A stretch of 64,000 bases of DNA from Dermatobacter hominis (GTDB lineage: Bacteria > Actinomycetota > Acidimicrobiia > Acidimicrobiales > Microtrichaceae): positions 3,038,001-3,102,000 of the forward strand of contig NZ_CP085840.1 of assembly GCF_020715685.1 (NCBI RefSeq). Direction: 5' to 3'. The translations under genes and the position numbers were made by a program. Below are positions 18,141 through 25,815 of this stretch, piece by piece (within the stretch, counting starts at the first letter, position 1; each line of letters opens with the position of its first letter). The notes beneath the pieces are model-generated. The model was not told where the DNA came from. It saw nothing but the letters and a program-made list of their open reading frames with translations, and ran no database searches.

Positions 18141-18190
18141 CGCCAAGAGGTGGGCTCTCCGACGCAGGATCGACACGAGAATCCGGGGTG
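18126..18190. repeat. 13-bp perfect inverted repeat with 39-base loop
   Basis: CACCCCGGATTCT at 18126-18138 is mirrored exactly at 18178-18190. The left arm contains the last codons of the DUF3445-like gene. It lies between convergent genes and could be a terminator, or the mark of a deletion or insertion that removed the gene's end. Confidence 0.75.
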
Positions 18191-18196
18191 ACCGCG

Positions 18197-19036
18197 TCAG
18201 GCGACATGCAGCTCCCGGGGTTCCAGGGCGGCGACGATGGCGTCGAGGACGCCCTGGTCCGGCTGGGGCGGGACGTCGGCCGTCGGCGCCTCACGTGTCG
18301 CAGCCAGCGCGGCGTCGACGAAGCTCCCCGCGATCGCCGGCGTGTGGCATCCGGCCATGACCGCGGGCCGCAGCGCCTCGATGCGGTCGACCGTGCGCTG
18401 GAACCGGCCGTCGTCGACCAGCTCGAGCCACGGGCTGACGTACCGGGCGAACGTGTGCAGCCCGGCGACCCAGTCGCCGCCGTCGATGTCGGCCACCGAC
18501 CGGACCGGCGTGACCATCGGCGTCGCGAAGGCGTCGGAGCCCCAGTAGACGCGGGTCGTCGGGTCGAACAGGCCCCGGGTCGTCGGCGAGTCGAACACCG
18601 GCGGTCGCACCATGTGCAGCGTGCGGTCACCGACGTCGAGCGTGTCGCCGTCGCGGACCCAGCGCCACCGGTCCGGCGCCACCTCGAGCGTGGCGCCCAT
18701 CCGCTCCTGCATGAACCAGTCGATGACGAGCGTGGCCTTCGGCGCAGCGGCCATCAGCGCGTTGACGTTGCCGGTGTGGTCGACGTCGTCGTGGCTGATG
18801 AACACCCAGCGGATGTCGTCGGGCTCGACGAGCGAGAACACGTCCTCCAGGTATTGGTCGCGGTTCTCGACGACGCCGGTGTCGACGACGACCGGTTCGG
18901 CGGCCCGGATGACCATCGTGTTGAGGCCGACGGAGACCGGCTCGGTGCCCTCGCCGTGGTGGTCGTGGACGAGGAACGTCTCGGGCGCGATCTGCGTCGG
19001 CTCGAAGCGGGTCTTGGTAGGCGGTGCGGTGTGCAT
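18197..19036 (-). CDS. Metallo-beta-lactamase-fold protein, ODP/flavodiiron-like
   Basis: This is a 279-residue MBL-fold protein. The metal motif is H82-x-D84-x-D86-H87 (SHDDVDHTGN). In classical hydrolases the second position is His, and in the di-iron oxygen-reducing (ODP, FprA-like) branch it is Glu; here it is Asp, placing the protein nearest the ODP branch. Further ligands are likely in the VYWGSDAFATP and AGCHTPAI segments. No flavodoxin domain follows. A very good AGGAGG site precedes the ATG at 19036; the longer open frame upstream is shadow sequence. It is divergent from the hydrolase-BTAD regulator across 109 bases, so that protein probably controls it (inference). Confidence 0.8.
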   Translation of the reverse strand: MHTAPPTKTRFEPTQIAPETFLVHDHHGEGTEPVSVGLNTMVIRAAEPVVVDTGVVENRDQYLEDVFSLVEPDDIRWVFISHDDVDHTGNVNALMAAAPKATLVIDWFMQERMGATLEVAPDRWRWVRDGDTLDVGDRTLHMVRPPVFDSPTTRGLFDPTTRVYWGSDAFATPMVTPVRSVADIDGGDWVAGLHTFARYVSPWLELVDDGRFQRTVDRIEALRPAVMAGCHTPAIAGSFVDAALAATREAPTADVPPQPDQGVLDAIVAALEPRELHVA

Positions 19037-19086
19037 GGCGATGACCTCCTGGTCGATCGGGTGTGTCCGCCGCACCGTCGCATCGG

Positions 19087-19123
19087 GCCTTTGGGAACGG
19101 CCGTGCACAGGATCTCCAAAGGT
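19087..19123. promoter_or_regulatory. Inverted repeat in the MBL/regulator divergent promoter
   Basis: CCTTTGG (19088-19094) and CCAAAGG (19116-19122) form an interrupted palindrome whose arms extend imperfectly outward. Its centre-to-centre spacing of 28 bases fits a dimeric regulator, possibly the divergently encoded BTAD protein. Confidence 0.35.
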
Positions 19124-19145
19124 CCGCCGGTGACCATCTGCAGCC

Positions 19146-20723
19146 ATGGAGGGGTCGATCGCGCTCCACGAACCGAGCGAAGATCTGCAGATGCAGGACG
19201 CGGTCGGCGCCCCCATCCAGTTCGCCCGGGTGGACGGCGGCGCGATCGCCTGGCAGTGCTGGGGCGAGGGCACCGCCGATGTCGTGATCGTCCCGCCGCT
19301 CGCGCAGAACATCGAGCTCGCCTGGGAGCGGCCCGAGTACCGGAAGCTGTTCGACCGCCTCGGCTCGTTCGGCCGGATCGTCCACTTCGACAAGCGGGGC
19401 ACCGGCGCCTCGGACCGCACGTCGCGGATGCCGACGATCGACCAGCGCGTCGAGGACCTCGCCGCCGTCATGGACGCCGCCGGCCTCGAGCGCGCGCACG
19501 TCGTCGGCATCTCCGAGGGCGGGCCGGTCGCCATCGCCTTCGCCGCCACCTACGCCGAGCGCACCGAGTCGCTCGCGCTCATCGCCTCGGGCGCCCGCAC
19601 GATCGGCGACGAGACCGACGAGGAGCGGAAGGGGCGGCAGGAGCTCGTGTCGTACTTCCACGAGCGGTGGGGGACCGACGAGACCGTGACCCTCGACGTG
19701 TTCGGACCGAGCGTCGCCAAGGACCCCGACTACCGGGCCTGGGAGGCCCGGTACGAGCGGCAGTCGGCGACGCCCGCCGCCCTCCGCGAGCTGCTCGACA
19801 TGATCGAGGCGATCGACGTGCGACCGCTGCTCGGCTCGGTCACCTGTCCGATGCTCATCGTGCACCGCCGTGACGACAGGGTCGTGCCGATCGCCATGGC
19901 CCGCGAGACCGCTGCGCTCGTGCCGACCTCACGACTGATCGAGCTCGACGGGAACGACCACTTCGTCCACGCCGGCGACGTCGACGACTGGGTCGACCAC
20001 CTCGAGCGCTTCGTCGTCGGGTCGGTCAGCCCGCCGTCCCGACGACGTCGTGAGCGCACCGTCCGCATCGCCACGATGGGCGGCTTCGAGGTGCTGGTCG
20101 ACGGCGAGCCGGTTCCCGCCAGCGCATGGGGATCGCGGCAGGCCCGACTCGTCTGCAAGCGGCTCGCCGTCGCCATCGCCCGGCCGGTGCCGCGCGACGA
20201 GCTCGCCGACCTGCTGTGGCCCGACGAGCTCGACCAGGCCAAGCGCAGCGCCCGGCTGTCGGTCGTCCTGTCGAACATCCGCCGGGTTCTGGGAGGCGCT
20301 TTGGCCGCCGACCGCGAGGCGGTGCGGCTCGACCTCGCGCAGGTCGAACTCGACCTCGTGGCCGTCGACGAGGCGATGGCTGCGGGCGACGACGCCGCGC
20401 TGATCGCGGCGTACACGGGTCCGGTGCTGCCGGAGGACGCCTACGAGGACTGGGCGATCTCGGCCCGGGAGCGCGTGGCGCTGTCGGTCGGCAGTGCCCG
20501 ACGGCGGCTCGCCGCGGCGGCCGAGAAAGAGCGACGCTGGGACGACGTCGTCGACCACTGCCGCGAGGTGATCGAGCTCGACCCGTACGACGAGCGAGCG
20601 CACGAATCGCTGGTGCGTGCACTGCCGGCCGACGGCCGTCGCGGCGAGGCGCTGAGCGCCCACGATCGCTACCGCGAGCGCATGGCCGAGCTCGGCATCG
20701 ACCCGGCCGACCTCATGGGTTGA
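19146..20723 (+). CDS. Alpha/beta-hydrolase fused to a BTAD (SARP-type) regulator
   Basis: This is a 525-residue fusion. Residues about 20-290 form an alpha/beta-hydrolase with nucleophile S123 in GISEGG, acid D244 in DDRVVP and H272 in NDHF, so a full catalytic triad. Residues about 300-380 look like a winged helix of the OmpR/SARP type (RIATMGGFEVLVDGEPV...ELADLLWP), and residues about 385-525 are a BTAD helical domain. The protein could sense or hydrolyse a small ester, lactone or epoxide and control transcription in response. It is divergent from the MBL-fold gene, its probable target. Similar fusions occur in actinomycetes, but I know of no assigned ligand. Confidence 0.8.
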   Translation: MEGSIALHEPSEDLQMQDAVGAPIQFARVDGGAIAWQCWGEGTADVVIVPPLAQNIELAWERPEYRKLFDRLGSFGRIVHFDKRGTGASDRTSRMPTIDQRVEDLAAVMDAAGLERAHVVGISEGGPVAIAFAATYAERTESLALIASGARTIGDETDEERKGRQELVSYFHERWGTDETVTLDVFGPSVAKDPDYRAWEARYERQSATPAALRELLDMIEAIDVRPLLGSVTCPMLIVHRRDDRVVPIAMARETAALVPTSRLIELDGNDHFVHAGDVDDWVDHLERFVVGSVSPPSRRRRERTVRIATMGGFEVLVDGEPVPASAWGSRQARLVCKRLAVAIARPVPRDELADLLWPDELDQAKRSARLSVVLSNIRRVLGGALAADREAVRLDLAQVELDLVAVDEAMAAGDDAALIAAYTGPVLPEDAYEDWAISARERVALSVGSARRRLAAAAEKERRWDDVVDHCREVIELDPYDERAHESLVRALPADGRRGEALSAHDRYRERMAELGIDPADLMG

Positions 20724-20839
20724 CTCGACGGATCCGACCCGCCGAGCGTCGACCGCTCACCTCGTCGGCTCCTTGTGATCCCTTCGGTCGAGGCGCAGGA
20801 TGGACCTACGAAGGGGCGTGGAGCTGGGAGGACACGACC

Positions 20840-21250
20840 ATGGTGAAGCGAATGTTGATAGGTGTTGCCGTCGCGTGCGCGCTCGTCGTCGGCAGCCAGG
20901 CGGGTGCGGGTGCCGATCCGGTGAACGCACCCAAGGGTGAGGTGCTCGACATCGAGTGCGACAGCGGGCTCGGAGCGCTGACCGTCGCGCTGAACGGCAA
21001 CGGAGAGTTCACGCCCGGGCACGTGACGACCAGCACCCAGGTCGGCATCCCGTACGCGTTCCACCTCGAGTTCACGTTCACGCCGTCGGGCGCGGGCGCT
21101 CCCGAGGCGTGGACCGAGGACTCGGCCAAGAACGGCGGTCCGAGGAACGGACGCCTGGCCACGTGCACGTTCAGCGAGGTGCAGGAGGCGCCCGACGGCG
21201 TGTTCGCCGTCGCCGGCACCGTCTGGATCACCTACACCCCGGCCCACTGA
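20840..21250 (+). CDS. Small secreted protein, unknown function
   Basis: This 136-residue protein has a Sec signal peptide (basic MVKR, hydrophobic core, cleavage near AGAGA-DP at about 26). The mature ~110 residues are beta-rich, with one Cys near the start (DIECDSGLG) and another near LATCTF, probably disulfide-linked. No family is recognised. The ATG has a GGGAGGA site 8 bases upstream, and a hairpin at 21281-21320 ends the unit. Confidence 0.65.
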   Translation: MVKRMLIGVAVACALVVGSQAGAGADPVNAPKGEVLDIECDSGLGALTVALNGNGEFTPGHVTTSTQVGIPYAFHLEFTFTPSGAGAPEAWTEDSAKNGGPRNGRLATCTFSEVQEAPDGVFAVAGTVWITYTPAH

Positions 21251-21280
21251 CAGCGGGACCGGACCAGCGCCAGCACGCGC

Positions 21281-21320
21281 CACGGGCGGGCCGATCGCCG
21301 GAGCGACCGACCCGCCCGTG
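21281..21320. terminator. Hairpin between convergent genes
   Basis: CACGGGCGGG and CCCGCCCGTG are exact complements around a 20-base loop, between the ends of the secreted-protein gene and the nitronate monooxygenase gene. It can serve both strands. Confidence 0.65.
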
Positions 21321-21345
21321 AGCAGAGCCAAGTGCAGAGAGGGCG

Positions 21346-22485
21346 TCAGCCGGCGTTGGCCGCGGCCTCGTTCAGCTCGTCGAGGTGCTGGGTCGCCTCG
21401 AGGTACTCGTTCACCCAGCGCTCGATGACGGCCGAGGTCTTCTCCACCTTCTGGAACTGGCCGACGACCTGGCCGACCGGGTTGAACGCCACGTCGACGG
21501 TCTGGTCCGGCCACTTGTGCGTGGCGGCCACGGCGATGCCCGACACCATGTACTGCAGCGGCATGCCGAGCGGATCCGGGTTGCTCGGGTCCTCCCAGGC
21601 GTCCGTCCAGTCGTTCTTGAGCATGCGGCAGGGCTTGCCGGTGAACGAGCGGGACCGCACCGTGTCGCGCGAGCCGGCCGAGATGTAGGCCTGCTGCTGG
21701 ACCGGCGTGTTCTCCGACTCCTCGACCATCAGCCACTGCGAGCCGGACCACGCGCCCTGGCAGCCGAGCGCCAGCGCCGCGGCGATCTGCTCGCCCGAGC
21801 CGATGCCGCCGGCGGCCAGCACCGGGCGGGGTGCCACGGCCTTGACGACCTGCGGCCACAGCACGATCGAGCCGACCTCGCCGCAGTGGCCGCCGCCCTC
21901 ACCACCCTGGGCGATGATGATGTCGACGTCCGCCTCGGCGTGCTTCATCGCCTGGTAGGGCGAGCCGCACAGCGCCGCGACCTTGCGGCCCTCGGCATGG
22001 ATGTGGTCGATCATGTCCTTCGGCGGGGTGCCGAGCGCGTTGGCGATCAGCGTCATCTTCGGGTGGCGCAGCGCGATCTCCACCTGCGGGGTGGCGGTCG
22101 CCTCGGTCCAGCCGATGAGGTTCATCGAGTTGTCGTCCTCGTCCTCCTGCAGCGGCACGCCGTGGTCGATCAGGAGGGTGCGGGCGAAGGACAGATGGCC
22201 CTCGGGCACCATGTCCTGGAGCATCTTCTCCAGGTCCTCGGCCGACATGTCGGCGTCCATGCCCTCGTACTTGTTCGGGATGACGATGTCGACGCCGTAG
22301 GGGTGGTCGCCGATGTGCTCGTCGATCCAGTTCAGCTCGATCTCGAGCTGCTCGGGCGAGTAGCCGACCGCACCGAGGACGCCGAAGCCGCCGGCCTTCG
22401 ACACGGCCACGACGACGTCGCGGCAGTGGGTGAAGGCGAAGATGGGGAACTCGATCCCCAGCTCGTCACAGATGGGTGTGCGCAT
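21346..22485 (-). CDS. Nitronate monooxygenase / NPD-family flavoprotein
   Basis: This is a 379-residue FMN-dependent TIM-barrel protein of the 2-nitropropane dioxygenase (NPD) family. Characteristic parts are GGFGVLGAVGYSPEQ near the N-terminus, the FMN-phosphate motif AQGGEGGGHCG, and LAAGGIGSGEQIAAALALGCQGAWSG. Some members oxidise alkyl nitronates; others act in lipid or steroid degradation with uncertain chemistry. It is the last gene of the TetR-P450-NPD operon, 12 bases after the P450 stop, with an AAGGA site before its ATG. Co-transcription with a P450 suggests a catabolic substrate rather than nitroalkane detoxification (inference). Confidence 0.88.
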   Translation of the reverse strand: MRTPICDELGIEFPIFAFTHCRDVVVAVSKAGGFGVLGAVGYSPEQLEIELNWIDEHIGDHPYGVDIVIPNKYEGMDADMSAEDLEKMLQDMVPEGHLSFARTLLIDHGVPLQEDEDDNSMNLIGWTEATATPQVEIALRHPKMTLIANALGTPPKDMIDHIHAEGRKVAALCGSPYQAMKHAEADVDIIIAQGGEGGGHCGEVGSIVLWPQVVKAVAPRPVLAAGGIGSGEQIAAALALGCQGAWSGSQWLMVEESENTPVQQQAYISAGSRDTVRSRSFTGKPCRMLKNDWTDAWEDPSNPDPLGMPLQYMVSGIAVAATHKWPDQTVDVAFNPVGQVVGQFQKVEKTSAVIERWVNEYLEATQHLDELNEAAANAG

Positions 22486-22497
22486 GTTGGTGTCCTT

Positions 22498-23706
22498 TCA
22501 CCACGTGACGGGCATCCGCTTGATGCCGTTGACGAAGTCGCTCGTGAGCCGACTGGGCTCACCTGCGAGTTGGATGCCCGGGAGCTGCTGCACGACCTCG
22601 CGCATCGTGGCGCGGATCTCGGCTCGGGCCAGGCTGGCGCCCAGGCAGTAGTGCACGCCGCCGCCGCCGAAGGTGACGTGGTCGTTCGGGGTGCGGCCGA
22701 CGTCGAAGCGGTGCGGGTCGACGAACACGTCCTCGTCCCGGTTCGCCGACGCGTAGTAGATGACGACCTTGTCGCCCGCCCGCATCTGCACGCCCCGCAG
22801 CTCGGTGTCGTGGCGGACGGTGCGGCGGAAGTTGTGGATCGAGCTGCCCCACCGGAGCATCTCCTCGACGGCCGTGTCCCACAGCGCCGGGTCCTCGCGC
22901 AGCCGCTGCATCTCGGCCGGATGGTCGACCAGTGCCAGCAGTGAGTGGTTGATGAGGTTGCGGGTCGTCTCGTTGCCGGCGACGACGAGCGTGATGAAGA
23001 ACATGTTGAGCTCGTCGTTGCGGAGCTGCTCGCCGTCGATCTCGGCCTGGACCAGCGCGGTCATCAGGTCGTCGCGAGGGTTGGACCGACGGTCCTCGGC
23101 GACCGCGTCGCACAGCGCGTAGATCTCGGCCGACGCGAGCTCCGGGTTCACGTGCGCGTACTCGGGGTCGTCGCGCGAGCCGATCAGGTCGTTCGACGCC
23201 TCGAACATGCGCGGCCACAGCTCGGGCTCGAGGCCGATCATCTCGCAGATCATCTGCACCGGGACCTGGCCGGCGATCTCCTCGACGAACTCGCACTCGC
23301 CCCGGTCCTTGACCGCCGCGACGACGTCGTGGGCCCGACGGTCGATGTCCTCGACCAGCATCGCGATCATCCGCGGCGTGAACGCCTTCGACACCAGCCG
23401 CCGCGCCCGGTTGTGGGCGGGCGGGTCCTGGTTGAGGATCGACAGCCGCAGCGCAGCCAGCGCCTCCTCGTCCTGGGTCGGGATGAACGTGGCGCCGAGC
23501 TCGCTCGAGAAGGTCTCCCAGTCGTGGCTGACCTTGCGGACATCGGCGTGCTTGGTGATCGCCCAGAAGCCCGGACCATCGGGCTCGGGGTGGAAGTAGA
23601 TCGGCGCCTCGGCCCGCAACCGGTCGAACTGATCGTGCGGGACGCCACGTCCCCACGTGTCGGCCAGCAGGTCGATGCCCGTCAGCTCCTCCTCCGCGAT
23701 CGTCAT
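22498..23706 (-). CDS. Cytochrome P450
   Basis: This is a 402-residue soluble bacterial P450. The I-helix oxygen-binding motif AGNETT lies near 242-247, the ExxR pair is in EEMLR, and the haem loop FGGGGVHYCLGASLAR has ligand C354. Its general look (AGNETTRNLINH) recalls CYP125/CYP142-type lipid or sterol hydroxylases, but the substrate cannot be assigned. Redox partners are not encoded nearby. The start ATG at 23706 overlaps the stop of the TetR gene (ATGA), giving translational coupling; the longer upstream frame lies within tetR and is ignored. Confidence 0.93.
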   Translation of the reverse strand: MTIAEEELTGIDLLADTWGRGVPHDQFDRLRAEAPIYFHPEPDGPGFWAITKHADVRKVSHDWETFSSELGATFIPTQDEEALAALRLSILNQDPPAHNRARRLVSKAFTPRMIAMLVEDIDRRAHDVVAAVKDRGECEFVEEIAGQVPVQMICEMIGLEPELWPRMFEASNDLIGSRDDPEYAHVNPELASAEIYALCDAVAEDRRSNPRDDLMTALVQAEIDGEQLRNDELNMFFITLVVAGNETTRNLINHSLLALVDHPAEMQRLREDPALWDTAVEEMLRWGSSIHNFRRTVRHDTELRGVQMRAGDKVVIYYASANRDEDVFVDPHRFDVGRTPNDHVTFGGGGVHYCLGASLARAEIRATMREVVQQLPGIQLAGEPSRLTSDFVNGIKRMPVTW

Positions 23707-24296
23707 CGTGTCGCTCCCTTGGTGATGCCGGTGATGACGCTCCGAAGCGCGTCGATGGCCATGTCGTCGGTGACGGCGTCGGGGTCGACCCGGCGCATCA
23801 TCTCCAGCCCGAACAGCAGCCCGATGACCGCGGGGCCGACCTCGTCGACCTCCGCGGTTCCGTCGGGACCCTCGCCCGTCGCCTGCAGCACGCCTCTCCA
23901 CGCGCCGCGGTAGCGGCGGGCCAGGTGCTCGCGGGCGTCGGGGTGGCGGGACGCGTAGGCCCAGAGCTCGTGCTCCAGCGCGATCCACTGGCCGTCGCCG
24001 GCCACCGGCGTCGACACGTTGCGCCACAGGACCCCGAGGCGCTCGTCGAGCGTGGTCGTGGTCGACAGCTCGGCGCCGATCACGGTGGCGACGTCGTCGA
24101 CCCAGCCGTCGAGGAGGGCGAACAGCACGCCGTCCTTGCCGCCGAAGTGGTCGTACACCGCGCCGGAGGTGCGCTCGGCCCGCTCGGCGATCGCGTCGAT
24201 GGACGCACCGTCGACCCCCCGATCGGCGAACAGCTCGGCCGACGCCTGGAGCAGGCGCCGCCTCGTCTCGGTTCGCCGCTCCTCCTGGGTGGCCAC
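23703..24296 (-). CDS. TetR-family repressor
   Basis: This is a 197-residue TetR regulator with an N-terminal helix-turn-helix (LLQASAELFADRG...AERTSGAVYDHFGGKD, residues about 10-55) and a variable ligand-binding C-terminal domain. An ATG six codons upstream is open, but a TATGTT -10 box (24303-24308) ends exactly 6 bases before the GTG at 24296, so a leaderless mRNA beginning at this GTG is likelier, and the upstream ATG would lie inside the promoter. A palindrome (24311-24321) overlaps the promoter region, pointing to autorepression. It is the first gene of the operon with the P450 and the NPD flavoprotein. Confidence 0.9.
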   Translation of the reverse strand: MATQEERRTETRRRLLQASAELFADRGVDGASIDAIAERAERTSGAVYDHFGGKDGVLFALLDGWVDDVATVIGAELSTTTTLDERLGVLWRNVSTPVAGDGQWIALEHELWAYASRHPDAREHLARRYRGAWRGVLQATGEGPDGTAEVDEVGPAVIGLLFGLEMMRRVDPDAVTDDMAIDALRSVITGITKGATR

Positions 24297-24302
24297 CGAG
24301 AA

Positions 24303-24321
24303 AACATAGGACATCCGATGT
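24303..24321 (-). promoter_or_regulatory. tetR promoter with overlapping operator palindrome
   Basis: On the minus strand, the palindrome ACATC-G-GATGT (24311-24321) sits immediately upstream of a TATGTT -10 box (24303-24308), which is followed by 6 bases and the GTG start. A TetR dimer bound here would block the polymerase. Confidence 0.6.
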
Positions 24322-24447
24322 AAATGTGCACCCGCGCCCCCACGAGCTGGCTCGCTCGGCGGCGGGGCGCCGTCGTCGCCGGCCCCCTCGCGAGCTCCGG
24401 TGCGACCGACGACAGCGACGAGTCGAGGCAGTTCGAGTTCGAGGCGG

Positions 24448-24813
24448 CTACGAGCTCGAGGCGAACTTCGACGCCGTCGTGCTGTCGAACTCGTACGCGA
24501 CGACCGGCTCGTCGCCCACGACCCAGGCGTCGTGTCCCGGTTCGATCACGTAGGCCGTGCCAGGCGTCGCCTCGCCCTCGGTGCCGTCGTCGTGACGGAC
24601 GTGCATCGTCCCGGACACGATCACGCCGACGTGGTGGGCCTGACAGCTGTCGCCGCCGACCACGGGCTGGATGCACTCCGACCACTTCCACCCCGGCTGC
24701 GCCGTCAGCCGAGCGGCCTTGGCGGTGCCGAGGTCCACCATCTCGATCTTCGTCTTGTCCGGCGTCCGCTGGTCGTCCGCGGCGTCGAAGCTCTTGGTCG
24801 TCATCCCGCTCAT
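24448..24813 (-). CDS. Cupin-domain protein
   Basis: This is a 121-residue single-cupin protein. The beta-barrel metal motif is visible as SCQAHHVGVIVSGTMHV (His pair), followed about 20 residues later by PGTAYVIEPGHDAWV (distal His). Such proteins bind a metal and a small ligand, as sensors or enzymes; no substrate is indicated. The ATG at 24813 has a GGAGGTG site 4-5 bases ahead. It precedes the tetR operon on the same strand with a 150-base gap that contains the tetR promoter. Confidence 0.8.
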   Translation of the reverse strand: MSGMTTKSFDAADDQRTPDKTKIEMVDLGTAKAARLTAQPGWKWSECIQPVVGGDSCQAHHVGVIVSGTMHVRHDDGTEGEATPGTAYVIEPGHDAWVVGDEPVVAYEFDSTTASKFASSS

Positions 24814-24959
24814 GGGGCACCTCCGAGCATCGGACCGCCCGCCCTCACGGGCGGTTCACCCTCATCGTCGCGCCGGGGTCAACCCGCCGGGACCGGTCGT
24901 AGACTCCGCTCGGCCCGCCCGACCGCCGTCGAGCTCGGGCCTTGGCAGAAGGAGCCTCC

Positions 24960-25412
24960 GTGACCGATCGATCCGACTTCACCGACGAGCAGTGGCACGC
25001 ACTCACCGACGCCCCGGTGGCGATCATGCTCGCCATGGCGCTGGTCGGTGAGCACGGCCCGATCTCGATGATGAAGGAGTCGGCCGCCGGCGCGAAGGCG
25101 ATCTCCCGCCCGGCGCACTCCGGCCCGGCCGACCAGCTCATCGCCCAGATCATCCCGGACGCCGCCGACAAGGAGGCCCGCCACGACGCCAAGCAGCACA
25201 TGGGCGGCACCACGCCGAACGTCGTCGTCGACGGGTTGCTCGAGGACGTCTCGAAGGCGGTCGACGCGCTGGCGGCCATCCCGGCGGAGGAGTCGGCCCA
25301 GGTCCGGCAGTGGTACTACGACGTCGGCGCCGCAGTCGCTGCGGCGTCGAAGGGCGTGAAGCCGGCGGAGCAGGAGCTGCTCGACCGGCTCAAGGGCCTG
25401 CTCTCGCTCTGA
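24960..25412 (+). CDS. Small helical protein, unknown function
   Basis: This 150-residue soluble protein is almost entirely alpha-helical by composition, with no signal peptide or membrane segment. I do not recognise the family. The GTG start at 24960 follows an AAGGAG site at ideal distance; the frame open further upstream is not needed. It is divergent from the cupin gene, and the large repeat-rich spacer follows. Confidence 0.6.
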   Translation: MTDRSDFTDEQWHALTDAPVAIMLAMALVGEHGPISMMKESAAGAKAISRPAHSGPADQLIAQIIPDAADKEARHDAKQHMGGTTPNVVVDGLLEDVSKAVDALAAIPAEESAQVRQWYYDVGAAVAAASKGVKPAEQELLDRLKGLLSL

Positions 25413-25470
25413 CGCTCGCCCGGGTCGGGCTCGGGTTTGTTTGCGTCGGGCTCCTCGCACCCTCTCCGTC

Positions 25471-25592
25471 GAACTTGTACGTCGGCGACCGCCCACGGGT
25501 TCGTGGCGTACAAGTTCGTCGTGCGGGCGGGCGGGCGGGCGAGGTGAACTCGTACGCGGGGGACCGGTGGGTGGTCCGTGACGTACAAGTTC
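25471..25592. repeat. Two tandem 47-base hairpins with the same stem
   Basis: GAACTTGTACG at 25471-25481 pairs perfectly with 25507-25517. GAACTCGTACG at 25546-25556 pairs with 25582-25592 with one mismatch. Both hairpins are 47 bases long, start 75 bases apart and have short inner stems, so they look like duplicated units of one palindromic element. Confidence 0.8.
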
Positions 25593-25599
25593 GATGGAG

Positions 25600-25720
25600 T
25601 GGGTCGGGCGCGCCGGTGTGCGCGGTGGGTCGGGCGCGCCGGTGTGTGGGGCGCACCGGTGGTCGAGCGCGCCGGTGGGTCGGGCGCGCTGCTGGGTCGG
25701 GGGCGCCGGTGTGGGCGCCG
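25600..25720. repeat. Degenerate GC-rich tandem repeats
   Basis: About six copies of a CGGGCGCGCCGGTG-like unit occur with irregular spacing of about 16-26 bases. This is purely non-coding low-complexity sequence downstream of the twin hairpins. Confidence 0.7.
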
Positions 25721-25777
25721 CCGGGGCTGCTTGGACATCGCGGGCACGGGCTGGTGGAATGTCGGCTTCTGTGTCAG

Positions 25778-25802
25778 TGGACACATGTCCAGATGTCTGT
25801 CC
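25778..25802 (+). promoter_or_regulatory. TGGACA-N2-TGTCCA palindrome ahead of a binding-protein gene
   Basis: The 14-base palindrome at 25778-25791 is followed by another TGTCCA half-site about one helical turn later. It lies 25 bases before the ATG at 25816, a suitable operator position. Confidence 0.4.
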
Positions 25803-25815
25803 AAGCGGGGGTCGG

